From: Porites lobata
Taxonomy: Eukaryota > Cnidaria > Anthozoa > Scleractinia > Poritidae
Assembly: GCA_942486035.1 (NCBI GenBank)
Contig: CALNXK010000002.1
Span: 3,298,501-3,362,500 of the forward strand
DNA: 64,000 bases
Direction of reading: 5' to 3'
Both the position numbers and the translations under genes were made by a program. The notes beneath the pieces were generated by a model. That model saw only the letters and a program-made list of their open reading frames with translations. It searched no databases and was not told the origin of the DNA. Positions 32,461 through 44,700 of the stretch are shown here, in pieces. Position 1 is the stretch's first letter. Each line of letters opens with the position of its first letter.

Positions 32461-34396
32461 CGTCTACGACTTTAACGTCTCTAGCGTAAAAACGGCCATT
32501 GTTAATTTTTTTTCTTGCACCTTTTTCTCTTTGTACCAGTTTCTGGTAGAGATTCATAAAAACAACATTTCATGAAGGGGTAGAACGTCGTTTTTTATAC
32601 GTTTTCTAATAATTGTTTTTTCACTGCTTTTTCCTTCACCTTACTCATGCTTTAGAAACGTACTGTTCGGGAAGGATAAAATTCATCAAGAGAATTTCCG
32701 ACCTCACAGGACTCACAAAATTACTCAAAAGCCGTTCATTTCGGTTCATAATCGCTGCACAGCCCTCAGACTTGTCTCATTCTGGTTCCCAGAGCCCGTC
32801 GCTTCTTTCGGTCATGACTCACGCATGTGCATTAGAACCCACCGGCAACTTAAGAAACTTAGTAAGAAAATCTAGCGATTCCACCATTTCGGTTCCTTTC
32901 AAAAATGAGACGCTTTTTAACAGGTAATTACAGTGCGCGTATTCTGTAAATAAATCCACCCTAAATCTAGTCGTTTTTTTCACAATTCAATTTGGTTAAA
33001 AATGTGGTAGCTAAAGAAACGGTGACAAGTATCCACTGGTTCTCCGTCACATTTAATTTCAGAAGTTAAAAAAATACAAAAAAAATTCCTCCAAATTCAC
33101 GTTGTAACGTTAATGCTACTACTTGAGAATGTCTGATACTTTCTCTTAATACAATGCTTTAGAAAACCATAAATTATGTAGTAATTTAATTTACCAAGGT
33201 AAACAGGTTTTAAAGTCCCTATCCGTGATCATTTTGAAGAGAGTTGATCAATTAAGACACTAGAACATATACTTTCTTTTGATTTCCATTAAAAAAAGTA
33301 ACATGCTGTGATTCAATTATATCCCCGGTCATTTTAATGGTTTCCTTTGTTGGACTGTACACTTAACATTATCAAGACAAAGGAAAATGAGGTACGAGGT
33401 TAACATAAAATTCCAATATAATATATATAAGTACGGTAACAAAAAGCACTTAAGCACTCTTGTCTCTCAACATTAAATTCGGTCTGATATTTAATACAAT
33501 AAATGTGTTCGTCTCACTTGGAAAACAAGACTAAAATGTGTCGAAAATTGCAAAAGTATAAGTTACGTTTACGAGTCTTACTAGTCCACCGAATTTAGTT
33601 TACCAAAAATCAAACAGGTTTTGCCACGAACAAACTTGTCAAGGTTTATTTTCAGGATTTCTATATTCCTAACCTTGATTAGAAGGAAAGAGCACCAAAC
33701 CAAGCTCACTTTCATTGTACACGTACACAAAACATTTTCTTGAACAAAGTCAACTTCACCCCTTTCGTTACGGGTGATCGGTACACATGGATCTACGCGT
33801 GCCAACTAACTCTACATTTTAGTCTGTATTTCCAGTAGACGCCATTTCAGTTGAAAACCCTTTCGATGAAGCAACAGTCTCAGACAATGCACATTAAAAT
33901 TAAAATGTGCATCTCTTCTAACAAATTTCAAGTCATCAAAATGCTGCAGTTGCACTATCACGTTATTTTTACTGTTTTCTAACTAACTACACGTTGGCCT
34001 TTAATTTGATTCAACTAACAGTACTCACACAATTAAAAAGAGCATTATTTTCACTCCAATGTTAGCTAGCATATAAGTTCATCAACAAATGGAAACAAAC
34101 AGTAAAAAGAACAAGTACAACGTGTTCAATATGACTTTGTTGTGGTGCAAGACAAAAGAGTATCAGCCATACTGAGGCAGTGGCACAGCACCCCCATTAG
34201 TTAAACTTTTCAAAAGCAGGAAATTTGTTGAAAAATATTTGTTTAACTAATCTATTCTTGATAACCAGTCCCATTCCACAGCTGGACGATTTTTAGGTAT
34301 GACATACTTCAAAAATAAAACAAAGCGGTGTTAACTGCTTTTTTAGATGTTGTGGGTTCGGCTAATTTTATAAATGAGATAACAAAAGAGAGAAGT
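32461..34396. other. Intergenic stretch, nothing recognised
   Basis: AT-rich, with short open frames lacking protein-like composition. No splice-supported exon and no clear repeat boundary. Confidence 0.35.
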
Positions 34397-34825
34397 GTGA
34401 CGTCATGTTACCATGGTAGCAAGATTTTTTGGATCACAACGATACGGAGCTTAAGCAACGACGACGGCAACGGCAACGGCAACGGCAAAAAAGCACTAGG
34501 TTTAATGAGCAAAACAACACTTTTACACGTGCATCACGCTTTTTTGTACATTTCTTAGCCGTCGTAGCACGACTACGACGTGAAACTTCCTAATTTCACT
34601 CGCCTGCTTTGTAAAGTAGATGAACACAACACAATTTATTTTTTCTTTTTCTAAACTTAAATACAGTCCTTTCGGATTCAATCCCCGCAAATTTAGTCAA
34701 CATTTGACAAGTTAATAGGAACTGAATAAGATCGATGAAGTCTGAAACAGTGCGAATTCACTTTTTAAGTGACGTTTTCGGTTTCCTGTCATCCAGAAAT
34801 TTTGCTACCATGGCAAGGTGACGTA
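34397..34825. mobile_element. TIR element with (GGCAAC)n
   Basis: TGACGTCATGTTACCATGGT at the left is mirrored by CCATGGCAAGGTGACGT at the right, with GCAAGATTTT and AAATTTTGC just inside. It contains four GGCAAC-type units (about 34470-34493) and the segment shared with 3530-3615. Confidence 0.5.
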
Positions 34826-35031
34826 AAGACTTCTCCTCTCAATTTTGGTAAAATAATACACAACTCATCTGAAAGGCTTTTCCATCACTTACGTATGTTT
34901 TTGCTTCAGATACCATTTCGCTTCCCTGAAATGTTTATATCAGATATAATCACCAACATGTGGTTACTTTGCTCAAGTTTTTTTTTTTTCAAAACAATTT
35001 TCGTATTTTGTTAGGAAATCTGTGCCGTTTC

Positions 35032-35037
35032 TTTATT
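35032..35037 (-). promoter_or_regulatory. Candidate polyadenylation signal of CLINT1
   Basis: AATAAA on the minus strand, about 310 nt after the CLINT1 stop codon, in an AT-rich context. Confidence 0.4.
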
Positions 35038-35344
35038 GTTTATGTTAATTACATATATTCATTTTTTTACAAAACCAATTTTTAAAACTCTATGAATCAA
35101 TGTAGGCATTTGGTTCATTGGCCTAACCCCAGTACACAGGCATTCTTCCCAAGTAACATTTCTTTAAAGTGTACCTGGCAGTCTGACCTGGTATTGCTGT
35201 CCTTCTGGGCTAGCCCAATGTTATATAATACATAGACTTAAAATGTTTGTCCCCAATTTACCTGATACTTCACTTTTAATCGAAAACAGGTTCCTCTCTA
35301 ACACCACTCCCTAAAAGTATTATGTTCCCTATGCTTAACTGACA

Positions 35345-35791
35345 TCAACTGACACCTTTGTATGTTGTATATCCACTGCTGCCAAAGCTTTGAAATTGTC
35401 CCATTTGTCTGGGCTGCATCACGTTACTAATTCCTCCAGGCATGGAAACCGGCCTTACCATTCCTTTGTTTGCTGCCATGTGCATCATTGGCATGTTAGA
35501 GGACATAGTCATCTGACTCATATTTGTAGTCAGCATGTTGACTTGAGGTGGCATACCCATTAAGGGGACACCCATGTTCATTGGTGGAACCCCTACCATG
35601 TTAGGCATTTGGTGCACAGCTGGCATACCATACAACCCCACTGTAGCTGCTGTTGTGCTCATTTGCTGTTGGTTTGAGTACAGTTCATTCATGCTGGGTT
35701 GAATTGGCTTGTCTCTATGGCTCATTGGACTCAAATTGTCAAGGCTGATATCAACTGGACTGTTTGACCATGTTGTTGACTTGATTGATTT
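35345..35791 (-). CDS. CLINT1: CLINT1 exon 9 (C-terminus)
   Basis: 447 nt including the stop, from TTTATTTGTAG. It starts KSIKSTTWSNSPVDISLDNL, matching the conserved STWSDPSVNISLDNL block, then a Met/Gly/Pro-rich tail (MPNMVGVPPMNMGVPLMGMP) like the vertebrate C-terminus. Confidence 0.88.
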   Translation of the reverse strand, partial: KSIKSTTWSNSPVDISLDNLSPMSHRDKPIQPSMNELYSNQQQMSTTAATVGLYGMPAVHQMPNMVGVPPMNMGVPLMGMPPQVNMLTTNMSQMTMSSNMPMMHMAANKGMVRPVSMPGGISNVMQPRQMGQFQSFGSSGYTTYKGVS

Positions 35792-38700
35792 CTACAAATA
35801 AACAGAAAGGAATTAATATGGTTCCCTAGAGATAAGATAATTACTAATACTTATATTAGTTTAATAAGCTTTCCCTTAAAATTAGGAAACACTTATTTTG
35901 TTACGTTTTGTCCCTACCAAAAACGAATAAATCATTTAGTAACTTTAAAGATTTACAATAATCATACACATTATGTGGGGTTCTAATAGTGATAAACATC
36001 TCACCTGGAAACATCATATCAGTCATGTTTCATTAAAGATAACTAGAGACATGGGAATTATACCTAGACTTAAGAATTTTACTCCATTCTCAACATCTCA
36101 ACATATTTACAGGTCCCTTACAGTAAACTGTACACTTGTCCCCCTCATCTGCTGAATGGGCTTGTTGCGGGCCCAGAGCCTAACTGCTTGATCATATTTA
36201 GAAAAAAGTTTAGTGCTTCATAAATGGTCAGTTCATTTAAGGAACTTTATCATAGTCTTAACACATGCTATTCCAAAATTTCTCCATTTCCTCCATCACA
36301 ACGTTAACAACTATTCTAAACTTTGTACTCTCTTCTATGTGAATAATTAAGTAATTCCTATTTTTCATCTGTTTTTACCTCTGAGGACTTCACCAACTTG
36401 CCTTCTTTAGAGCCTTTAGTTTGTGAGAAACTTAATTATATTTCCTGTACTACTGAGGAAATTTTAAAGCATCTTAAGTCTCTTAAAACGAACAAGTCCC
36501 CGGGTCCAGATAGAATTTCACCAGTAATTTTAAAATCATGTGCGTTCGAATTGGCGCCCTCGACCTCATTTCTGGTTAACAAATCTTTCCTGCTAGGCCA
36601 TTTGCCCGAAGATTGGAGATCAGCTGACACTGTCCCACTTCATAAGAAAGGTTCTAAACACTTGAGGGAGAATTATCGTCCAATTTCGCTCACATCCATG
36701 ATATGCAAAATCAGCGAAAAAAATGTACGCGATATGTTAACGTCATTTTGGCAAGACCAAAACGTGATAAACAAAAACCAATTTGGTTTTTTGCAGGGTA
36801 GGTCTACTGTGACCCAATTACTCTCTACTTTTCATCACTTCGCCAGATCTAGGAATTCATCTGTAGCAACAGATGTTGTATTTCTTGATCTCGCAAAGGC
36901 TTTTGATAGTGTTCCTCATGAGCGTCTACTCATAAAGTTATATAGCCTCGGTATTGAGAGCAAACTTCTTAACTGGTTGAGGCATTTTCTCACGTGTAGA
37001 AAGCAACGAGTTGTTGTAAGAGGGACTTTTTCTGATTGGGCACCTGTGATATCTGGTGCCCCACAGGGAACTATTCTTGGTCCAATTTTATTCCTAGCAT
37101 ATATAAATGATATCGTTGATAGTGTCTCTTCAAAAATTAAATTATTTGCGGATGACACAAAGATTTACAGAGAGCTTCGCAACCCTAGTCTCGATGAACA
37201 ATACCTTCAAACTGATTTGAATAATCTTGGTAAATGGGCGAAAAAATGGCAACTTCGTTTCAATGAGGAAAAGTGTGAAGCAATGCGAATAACGCATTCT
37301 CGTGACAAATCGACTACGAATTATAAACTAGGTACGGCCTTAAAAGATGTCAAGAGCTTTAAAGATCTTGGAATTATTATATCAAAAGATCTTACTTGGA
37401 GTGAACATATTAGTACTATGGTGAATAAGGCGAACCAAGTCCTAGGGCTAATAAGACGGTCGGTTGGAACAGCTAATACAACAACTTTTTCATTGCTTTA
37501 CAAAACATTGGTCAGACCGCTTTTAGAGTATGCTGCTCCAGTCTGGCACCCATATCTTGTCAAAGATATTCATGCAATAGAGAGCGTGCAAAGACGTGCA
37601 TCAAGATTAGCTCTTAGGCAAAAAAGAGGTGATATGTCTTATGAAGAGCGTTGTGACTCGTTACATTGGCCATCTTTGTCCAGTCGTAGGACATATTCCT
37701 CTCTTGTTGAATGTTACAAGATTGTGTTTGGCTTATCACACTTGGATTTTGAGGAATTCTTTCAATTCGCAAAAGTCAAATCCACTAGGGCAAATCACTC
37801 GTATAAGCTTTATTGTAAATTATCTAGAATCAACTGTTTTAAATATTCTTTTTTTAACAATGTAATTAGTTATTGGAACAATTTACCTAGTAATGTTGTT
37901 GAAGCCGGTTCCCTTGAACTTTTTAAATGTAAACTCAAATCCTTTTTAAAGTTGTAATTTTTATTGTTTGTTTGTTGTTTTTAGGAGAGTTTTATTCATA
38001 GGGTTAACCTCTAGACTCTCCTTTTCAAATTCATGTAGTTATTATGAGTTTGAATAAACATGTATGTTATGTTATGTTAAGTCTGCACCACCATCTGCAC
38101 CACCAAGCATCTCTGATGTGTTCACCCCCACACATCCTCCTTGCCTGGTAACTTTCATTGCAAATACTTTCAACTAAACCAACATATAAACTCACTTACT
38201 AGTAGGGGAGCAGAAATTTGAAAATGTATCCACTGCAAATCTCTAGGTAAATAAATGTACTTGAGTGATGAAAAAATATGTATTTCGGCAATGAAACTTA
38301 TTGTATATTAAATGTAACAACTATATTTTGCACACAGAACACAAGCAACAGCATGTAACTTCCAACCACCCCTTAACTGCTTATGATCTAAAAAGTGACC
38401 TGTTAGAAAAGTTATTTCAGCAACAAATACCTGATGCAATGGCGTGCTATCTGCAATTAATTCTGATGCTGGCTTTCCACTGGCATTTAATGGCTTTGAA
38501 GGAGTCAGAGTCTGTGATTTCAAGCTTATTGGTTGTTGAGCAGTTTGAGGTTGAACTAACAATGGTGAATTATTCAAAAACTGTCCTTGCATTGTTCCTG
38601 AGGAAAACTGATTGGTAAGTGCAGTAGGCTGCAAAGGCTGAAAATCCACCCCTGATGACAGCAGATTACTTTGTGGCTGAAGAGTTGAATTCGTTGCCAA

Positions 38701-41700
38701 TGGAGCTGAGAAGGAGGATAGGACCTGCTGCGGTGGCTGATTTGCTGAGTGACTGACTACTACCTACAATGAAGACATGAATATGATAATAAATAAATAT
38801 AATGTTATGTATAGTAAAACATTATCTCTTAAACTAGAAATGCTCTACTGAATAGAATTAGTTGCAATAAATTTGACACTTTGTTAAGTAATATTTATCA
38901 GCAAGATAACTTTCATAATCTTTCGATTTCCTCACTCAGCAAAACATTTTTGGTGTTGTATTCCTCGATCTATATCTAAGCATAACTGTATGTTGTCAGT
39001 TGGTTACACGGTCAGGTTTTGGTTTCTCTAACAATACTGTACCAAAGGACAAATATAATATGTGAGAAAAAGAGAAAGGTTAGGTATTGTTTTTTCAATC
39101 ATTAATTTACAAGTCACTTGGACAAACAGGTCAGTTCATTCAGGTCTTCCAGGCCCCACTAGCACTCATAATGTCTGAAAAATTTGATAATAAACCTTGA
39201 TCACAAACTGGAAACAACATTCACAAGAGAAGCTATTGATTAACATATCAGAGAGCATTACCTGTTGAGGTTGTATCAAAGCATTGCTTTGAAAGGCAGT
39301 GAAAACGTTTTCTTCAGTTGTGTTGTTTTGGGGTGGGCTTGCAGAGCGGAAAGCCGCAAAATCTCCAAAGTCATCATTGTCTACTACAGGTCCTTTCTCT
39401 ATATTCAAGACAAAAAGAGGATAATGAGGAGAAAATTTACTGCAAGACAAACATTTTCGTTAAAACCTAAACCCTATGCTTAGCGTTTAAGTAAGGCACA
39501 ACAGAGCACTATCCAATGGAAAAATCCAAACCTTGATGCATTTTCATTAAAGTTACAAGTGTAAGTTATTTTTGTTATCTTTCAATCCTACAAATTGCTA
39601 TTAAATTGTATTGTACATTGTTGCACTTCTTTTTTAATGTCAAGAAAATGCGAGTGGAGAGAAAACTTTTTTAATTTTCACCTTTCAGTGGTCCAGATAA
39701 GAGATGGGTCTCGGGTCATTGAACCGACAAAGAAGGCTTCCTGGCCCAACAAATGAAATGTACACATAAAGTTACAGAAAAAAAAGATAGCACATGGTCT
39801 GGATGACCCCTCAGATGGTCTACATGACCCGCCGCTTGAAAGAATTACTGACTGCAACGCTGCTTTTAAACTTTTTATTCTCTGCCACAATGTTAGTAAT
39901 AGCCTGCGTTGCAACTGGCCCATGCATTGTCTAAATTTTGTACAGTCCGTCAACAAATTACTGCACAAAAGCTTGATCTGATATCCAGCAGAGTCGCAAG
40001 GATATATGTGAGCATTTCTGATGGGCGGTTTTCTTACCAGTCTCATGATTAGCCCAATTGTTACGTGTGCCTGACGGTTGGGTTCAGTGACATGTCAAAA
40101 TTCACAGAGGGGATTTGGCAAGAGGTGTTTATAGTAAACAATGGAAGGGCAGTTCAAACATGAAAGCCTTCTTCAAGAGAGAACAATTCCTTCAAGGCCA
40201 GAATTTGCCAACTGGTTTTCCAGCTTTTTCCAATCGCTGAAGATGCACTGCTGCATATTCTGCAACCCAGCCAACAATTCTAGTCTCAAAACAAATCGGG
40301 AAATTATGATATTCATGGACAAAAAAAACTACATACATGTATTTAGCCACAATAAAAAGCTTAAGGCTTTAACAGAAGTAAAAGAAAACAATGTAGCAGT
40401 AAACTGCACTAATGATCAAATCCTGTCAGATCTACAAAAACATAAACCACAGGACCTTACTCAAAATGCATATAACAGACCAGATCCATAACCTCTAAAT
40501 GTGAGACTCAAAGCGACAAAAATAAGATTTGCTTAGTCAAAGTTAAGAATACTCCATGAACTGCATAACCTACGCTATAAGAGAGGAAAGCACGAAAAAC
40601 CTCTGTTGCTAAGGTCATGTTTCACACTATCACAAGCTCATTCTCTCTTTTCACGAGCTGTGAGTCATGTTTGGCCTGTCCACACTTTATTTCCAATCCG
40701 ACTAATCACAAACTGCGTAAGAAATTAGCCAATCAAAAATGCCGACGTATGTCCTTGCAACTCTAATACAACTCAATATTGTGCATTAATTTGCAGATGC
40801 TCTACACAGAAGATTTAGAGGATCTGCAACGCAGGCTAAAGTGAAATTATTCGCTAAGTTCACAAGTATACCATTTGATTACCTTTTAAAGTGCCCATCA
40901 CCTAAAATTTTATATTTTCTTATCTGAAACTATACGTTATTAAAATAACTTCTGCAAAAAAATTTTGCGGTTTGAACAAAACGCAATTTTTTTACCAATT
41001 TTTGAAGTCTACATTTTTGTGTACACCCGCGCCGCTGATCATGCAAACTAGCAAGCTCACATATGACGTCATGTGACGTAAATTAAGGAACTCGCATTAC
41101 CTTGTCTTCACCAGCTGTACACAAAAAAGATAAATTACAAGTAAGGATTGAATCATAATGTCTTCGCAAGAAGAAAGATTTTCTGAAACAGAAAAACCTA
41201 CCAGAACTCTTAATGTTTTCCTGTCAATAAGGTCATGTGTTCCTTAAAGTACGTCATATTTAGTCATAGTGCGAGAGAAGACTAAGATGAATGGTGTGCC
41301 AAAATGGTGGCAAATTTCAACGTTTTTAAAAAGTTCTAAAAAAATCGTCTTTGGTTCAAATCGCCAAATTTTTTCGCAGAAATTATTTTAATAAGGTGTA
41401 GTTTCAGATAAGAAAATAAAAAATTTTAGGTGATGGCCACTTTAATATCAAGGGTGACAAATTGTACTCACAATCGATTGAGAACTCCATGCACTGATAG
41501 AATTCTTCTTAGTTCTCTTTCATGTGTTTAGCATCTTTAAATACCTTGAAATCTTCATACACAACATTGGAACTGAGACGTACGGAACTTTGCCATAGCA
41601 ATTTTGTAATTTCACATGTGAAATTATTATTAATTAATGCTGAAATTTTGTGCCAAGATTAAGGAGTTATTTGTCACCCATGATATCAAAGTAGTTATAT

Positions 41701-44700
41701 CACAGCTGCTTTTGAGTTGAACTGATTAAAGCACTGAGTGTCAATGTAACCAGAACAAAAGTGCCAACTAAGCACACTATTATTTTTATGCCCCCGTGAG
41801 GGCTGGAGAAGTAGGGGCTGCCATGTGAAAGTCTTGCTGTTTGCTGGGTAGAGGTAGTACCTTCAATTCTCAGTTATGTTATGACCCTGAGTATTGGCCC
41901 AGCCCTGGGGATTGATCCTGACTTCCTGCTCTTATACAGTCAAGTGCTCTACTATCTAAGAAAGTAAGCCCTAAATTGGGAGTTTGTTTGGTGTACAGAG
42001 GTTGAAGACAATATTTGAAGCCTAAACAGTTCAAATTGACAAGATTAAGTTGTGTGCAGGTTAGTGGCTTAAAGAAACACAGCTTCATTTAATTCCAACA
42101 GTATACATGTATTTTTGCAAATGAGTTGTTACAAAATTTCAGAAACAGCAGATCAGTAGCACACTACACATGTACAGATGCATAACATGTTAAGAAAATA
42201 TCAAAAATTCTAAAAAACTTCAAAATTCATTTAAAATCATTTATTTGCAAAGAAAATGAACCTCTTTAACCAAATTACAACATGTTAGCCCATTTTGACT
42301 TAATCGGAGCAATAACATTGCTGTAGTACCCAGGATGCATTGCGGCCCCACCCATTTCATGTTTGTTAACATTATTAGGTCCGTTTTCTTAATTTTTTCT
42401 CACAAAAATGTTCTTTTGAAAATGAAAGAAAAGTAAGGACATAAATTTTCGTTTTGTCTGTGTTTTTATCATGTAAATAAAGTAAATTATGCCAACAATT
42501 GTAGCCCTAGAATGTCACTAAAACCGCACGTGTACTGAACGTTTTCTCGCGTGTTTTCGATTTGTTGCATAACAATAAGCTTCTGGGTGGTTACCAAGGT
42601 CGTTGTGAAGTCTTCCTTTGAGTTAAAGCGAGTGAGATGGCCGAGAAAGTTTGCGAGGTTGATGCATTTCTTTGAGATCGATGTTGCTGAATGTAACCTG
42701 AAACCTTCCACGAAACTTTCAAAACGTTTGGTATTCAGAAAATTGCTTCTAGCGCACACAATTTCTTATATTTTTCCATGAAAGTTGCTATTTACAATTG
42801 TTGTGACTTGAGAATGACACATGAAAGAAAATCAGCAAGGTCAGTTTCATGCTTCGTGTGCAGAGACTGCTTGCATTTTGCCCTCCTTGAGAAAATCAGG
42901 TGTAAACATGGCGCGTTTCAAAGTGTTTGGTAATCAGAAATTTGCTTCGTTCTCTGGATGGTAAAGAGGAATTACGCTAAAATTTTCAGGATTGACTGTT
43001 GAAAAAATGAGGATTCCAGTTATTGAGGCCATTTTATCTTTGAAGCAATCTACATTTTGAAATGTTGGACGCATTGCTGATTTCATGGATTGAAACGTAC
43101 AGCATGACGCTGGTACACTGGTTCAACACAGCTCACTTTTCTCAAAAACCGCTTTTTCCGACAACGTTTGACCTATACAGCTAAAATCTATGAATAATTT
43201 TGATTTGTAAGGATACTAGTTCCGCTCAAATCTATTATGGTTAAAACATGAAATGTTACCAAAATGATAATTTGCTGCGTGTGAATGTTACGCATGACGG
43301 CCCGAATTATGCACATTTTTGTAAAAAAATAAATTTCTAAAAAATGCAGAATTCAATAAATATCCATGATTTTTGGCAGATCTGTAGTTCAACATGTTGT
43401 TATTGTTTGTGCTAGGGGACAGCTTTGTAGCTGCTAAGGTTGAGGAGATATTGTACTTTATATGTGCCACATTTCGTTTGTACACGTGAACTGTGCTACT
43501 GATCAGCACAAACCAGCCATGCATGTAAGTACAAAAGAAGAACACTTAATTTACCAGGCACAGGTTGCTCAAAAGACGGTTAACCTTAAACCCAAATTTG
43601 ACATTTTCTTGACAAGCAATATGTTAATCAATCTATGAGAACATAAGCCAATAAGATAAAAGGCTAAGATTTGAACATACAATATCTATCATTGTAAGTT
43701 TTAACCCTGGGTTTATGTTTATCTGACTTCTAGGAACTGGGCCCTGGTCTGTACTACTAGCAAGCCATCTGCTGTTATAATAACTACATATAATATAGTT
43801 ACACAAATGGAGTACATGGTATTTTAAATGATTCATGAATGTAATGTAGACTAGTTGATGACAATGACTGCACTTTTGGCATTCACTGAAATAAAATATT
43901 GTCCCTATAGATGACCTTAAGGCACATTAACCTGAGATCAAGCATTATTATTATTTTTTCTTTTTGCTTCTTTGGCTCCAGAGGGAAAAAAATAACGCCT
44001 GATACATTCATTTAACAAGCCGTCAACCGCCCCCTAATTTACATAATCTAACGTCTGCATGATCTGTCATGTTATTAATAAGCGTCTACCATACAGGAAT
44101 CAAATTTTGGCACAAATAATGTCTCTTTTGAAATCAATTTTAGGGAAAAGAACATTTTTAAGTATGTCCATGTTCAGATGGCGCTTCGATTCCTAAAAAA
44201 ATATAAATTTGTTGGTTTTGTGATGAAATACTGCTGGCTGGAGCTGTCGTACCTTTATTCAACAGCTACAAATAATAAAGAATTTACTGGTTAAAGCTCT
44301 TTGACTTCGTTCTCTGCCGAAAGCAGTGAAAAAAAAAAAAAGGCTGAAGCACCATATTTCACGAACTGAAAGGTGTTGTGAAAGCGAAGATCGCTCAGAA
44401 TAATTCGCAGATTTCTGAAGGAAGAATTACAGTCAAACCAGGTCAAGATTCCATTCATGAATTGATTATTTGAAAAGTGAACCCATTTGTCGCTTCTGTA
44501 ACTTGTAACCGGTATCAAATTGCATTCAAATGATCGAGGAAGTTTTGACTGCAACTTTTTAGTATACGATGAGATGGAAAATATTTCAATGGATGAAACT
44601 TCTATTTAGACATTTTTCAAATTCAAGAAAACTGAGCCGGCAGAAATGTCATAACGAACTCGCCTGTGTATTCAATGCTCATTATGCAAGAAAAAATGCA

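Noticed and set aside
40141..40491. 116-codon open frame on the plus strand in CLINT1 intron 6
   Set aside because: No recognised domain, no promoter or splice context and no repeat copy in the window; length is compatible with chance.
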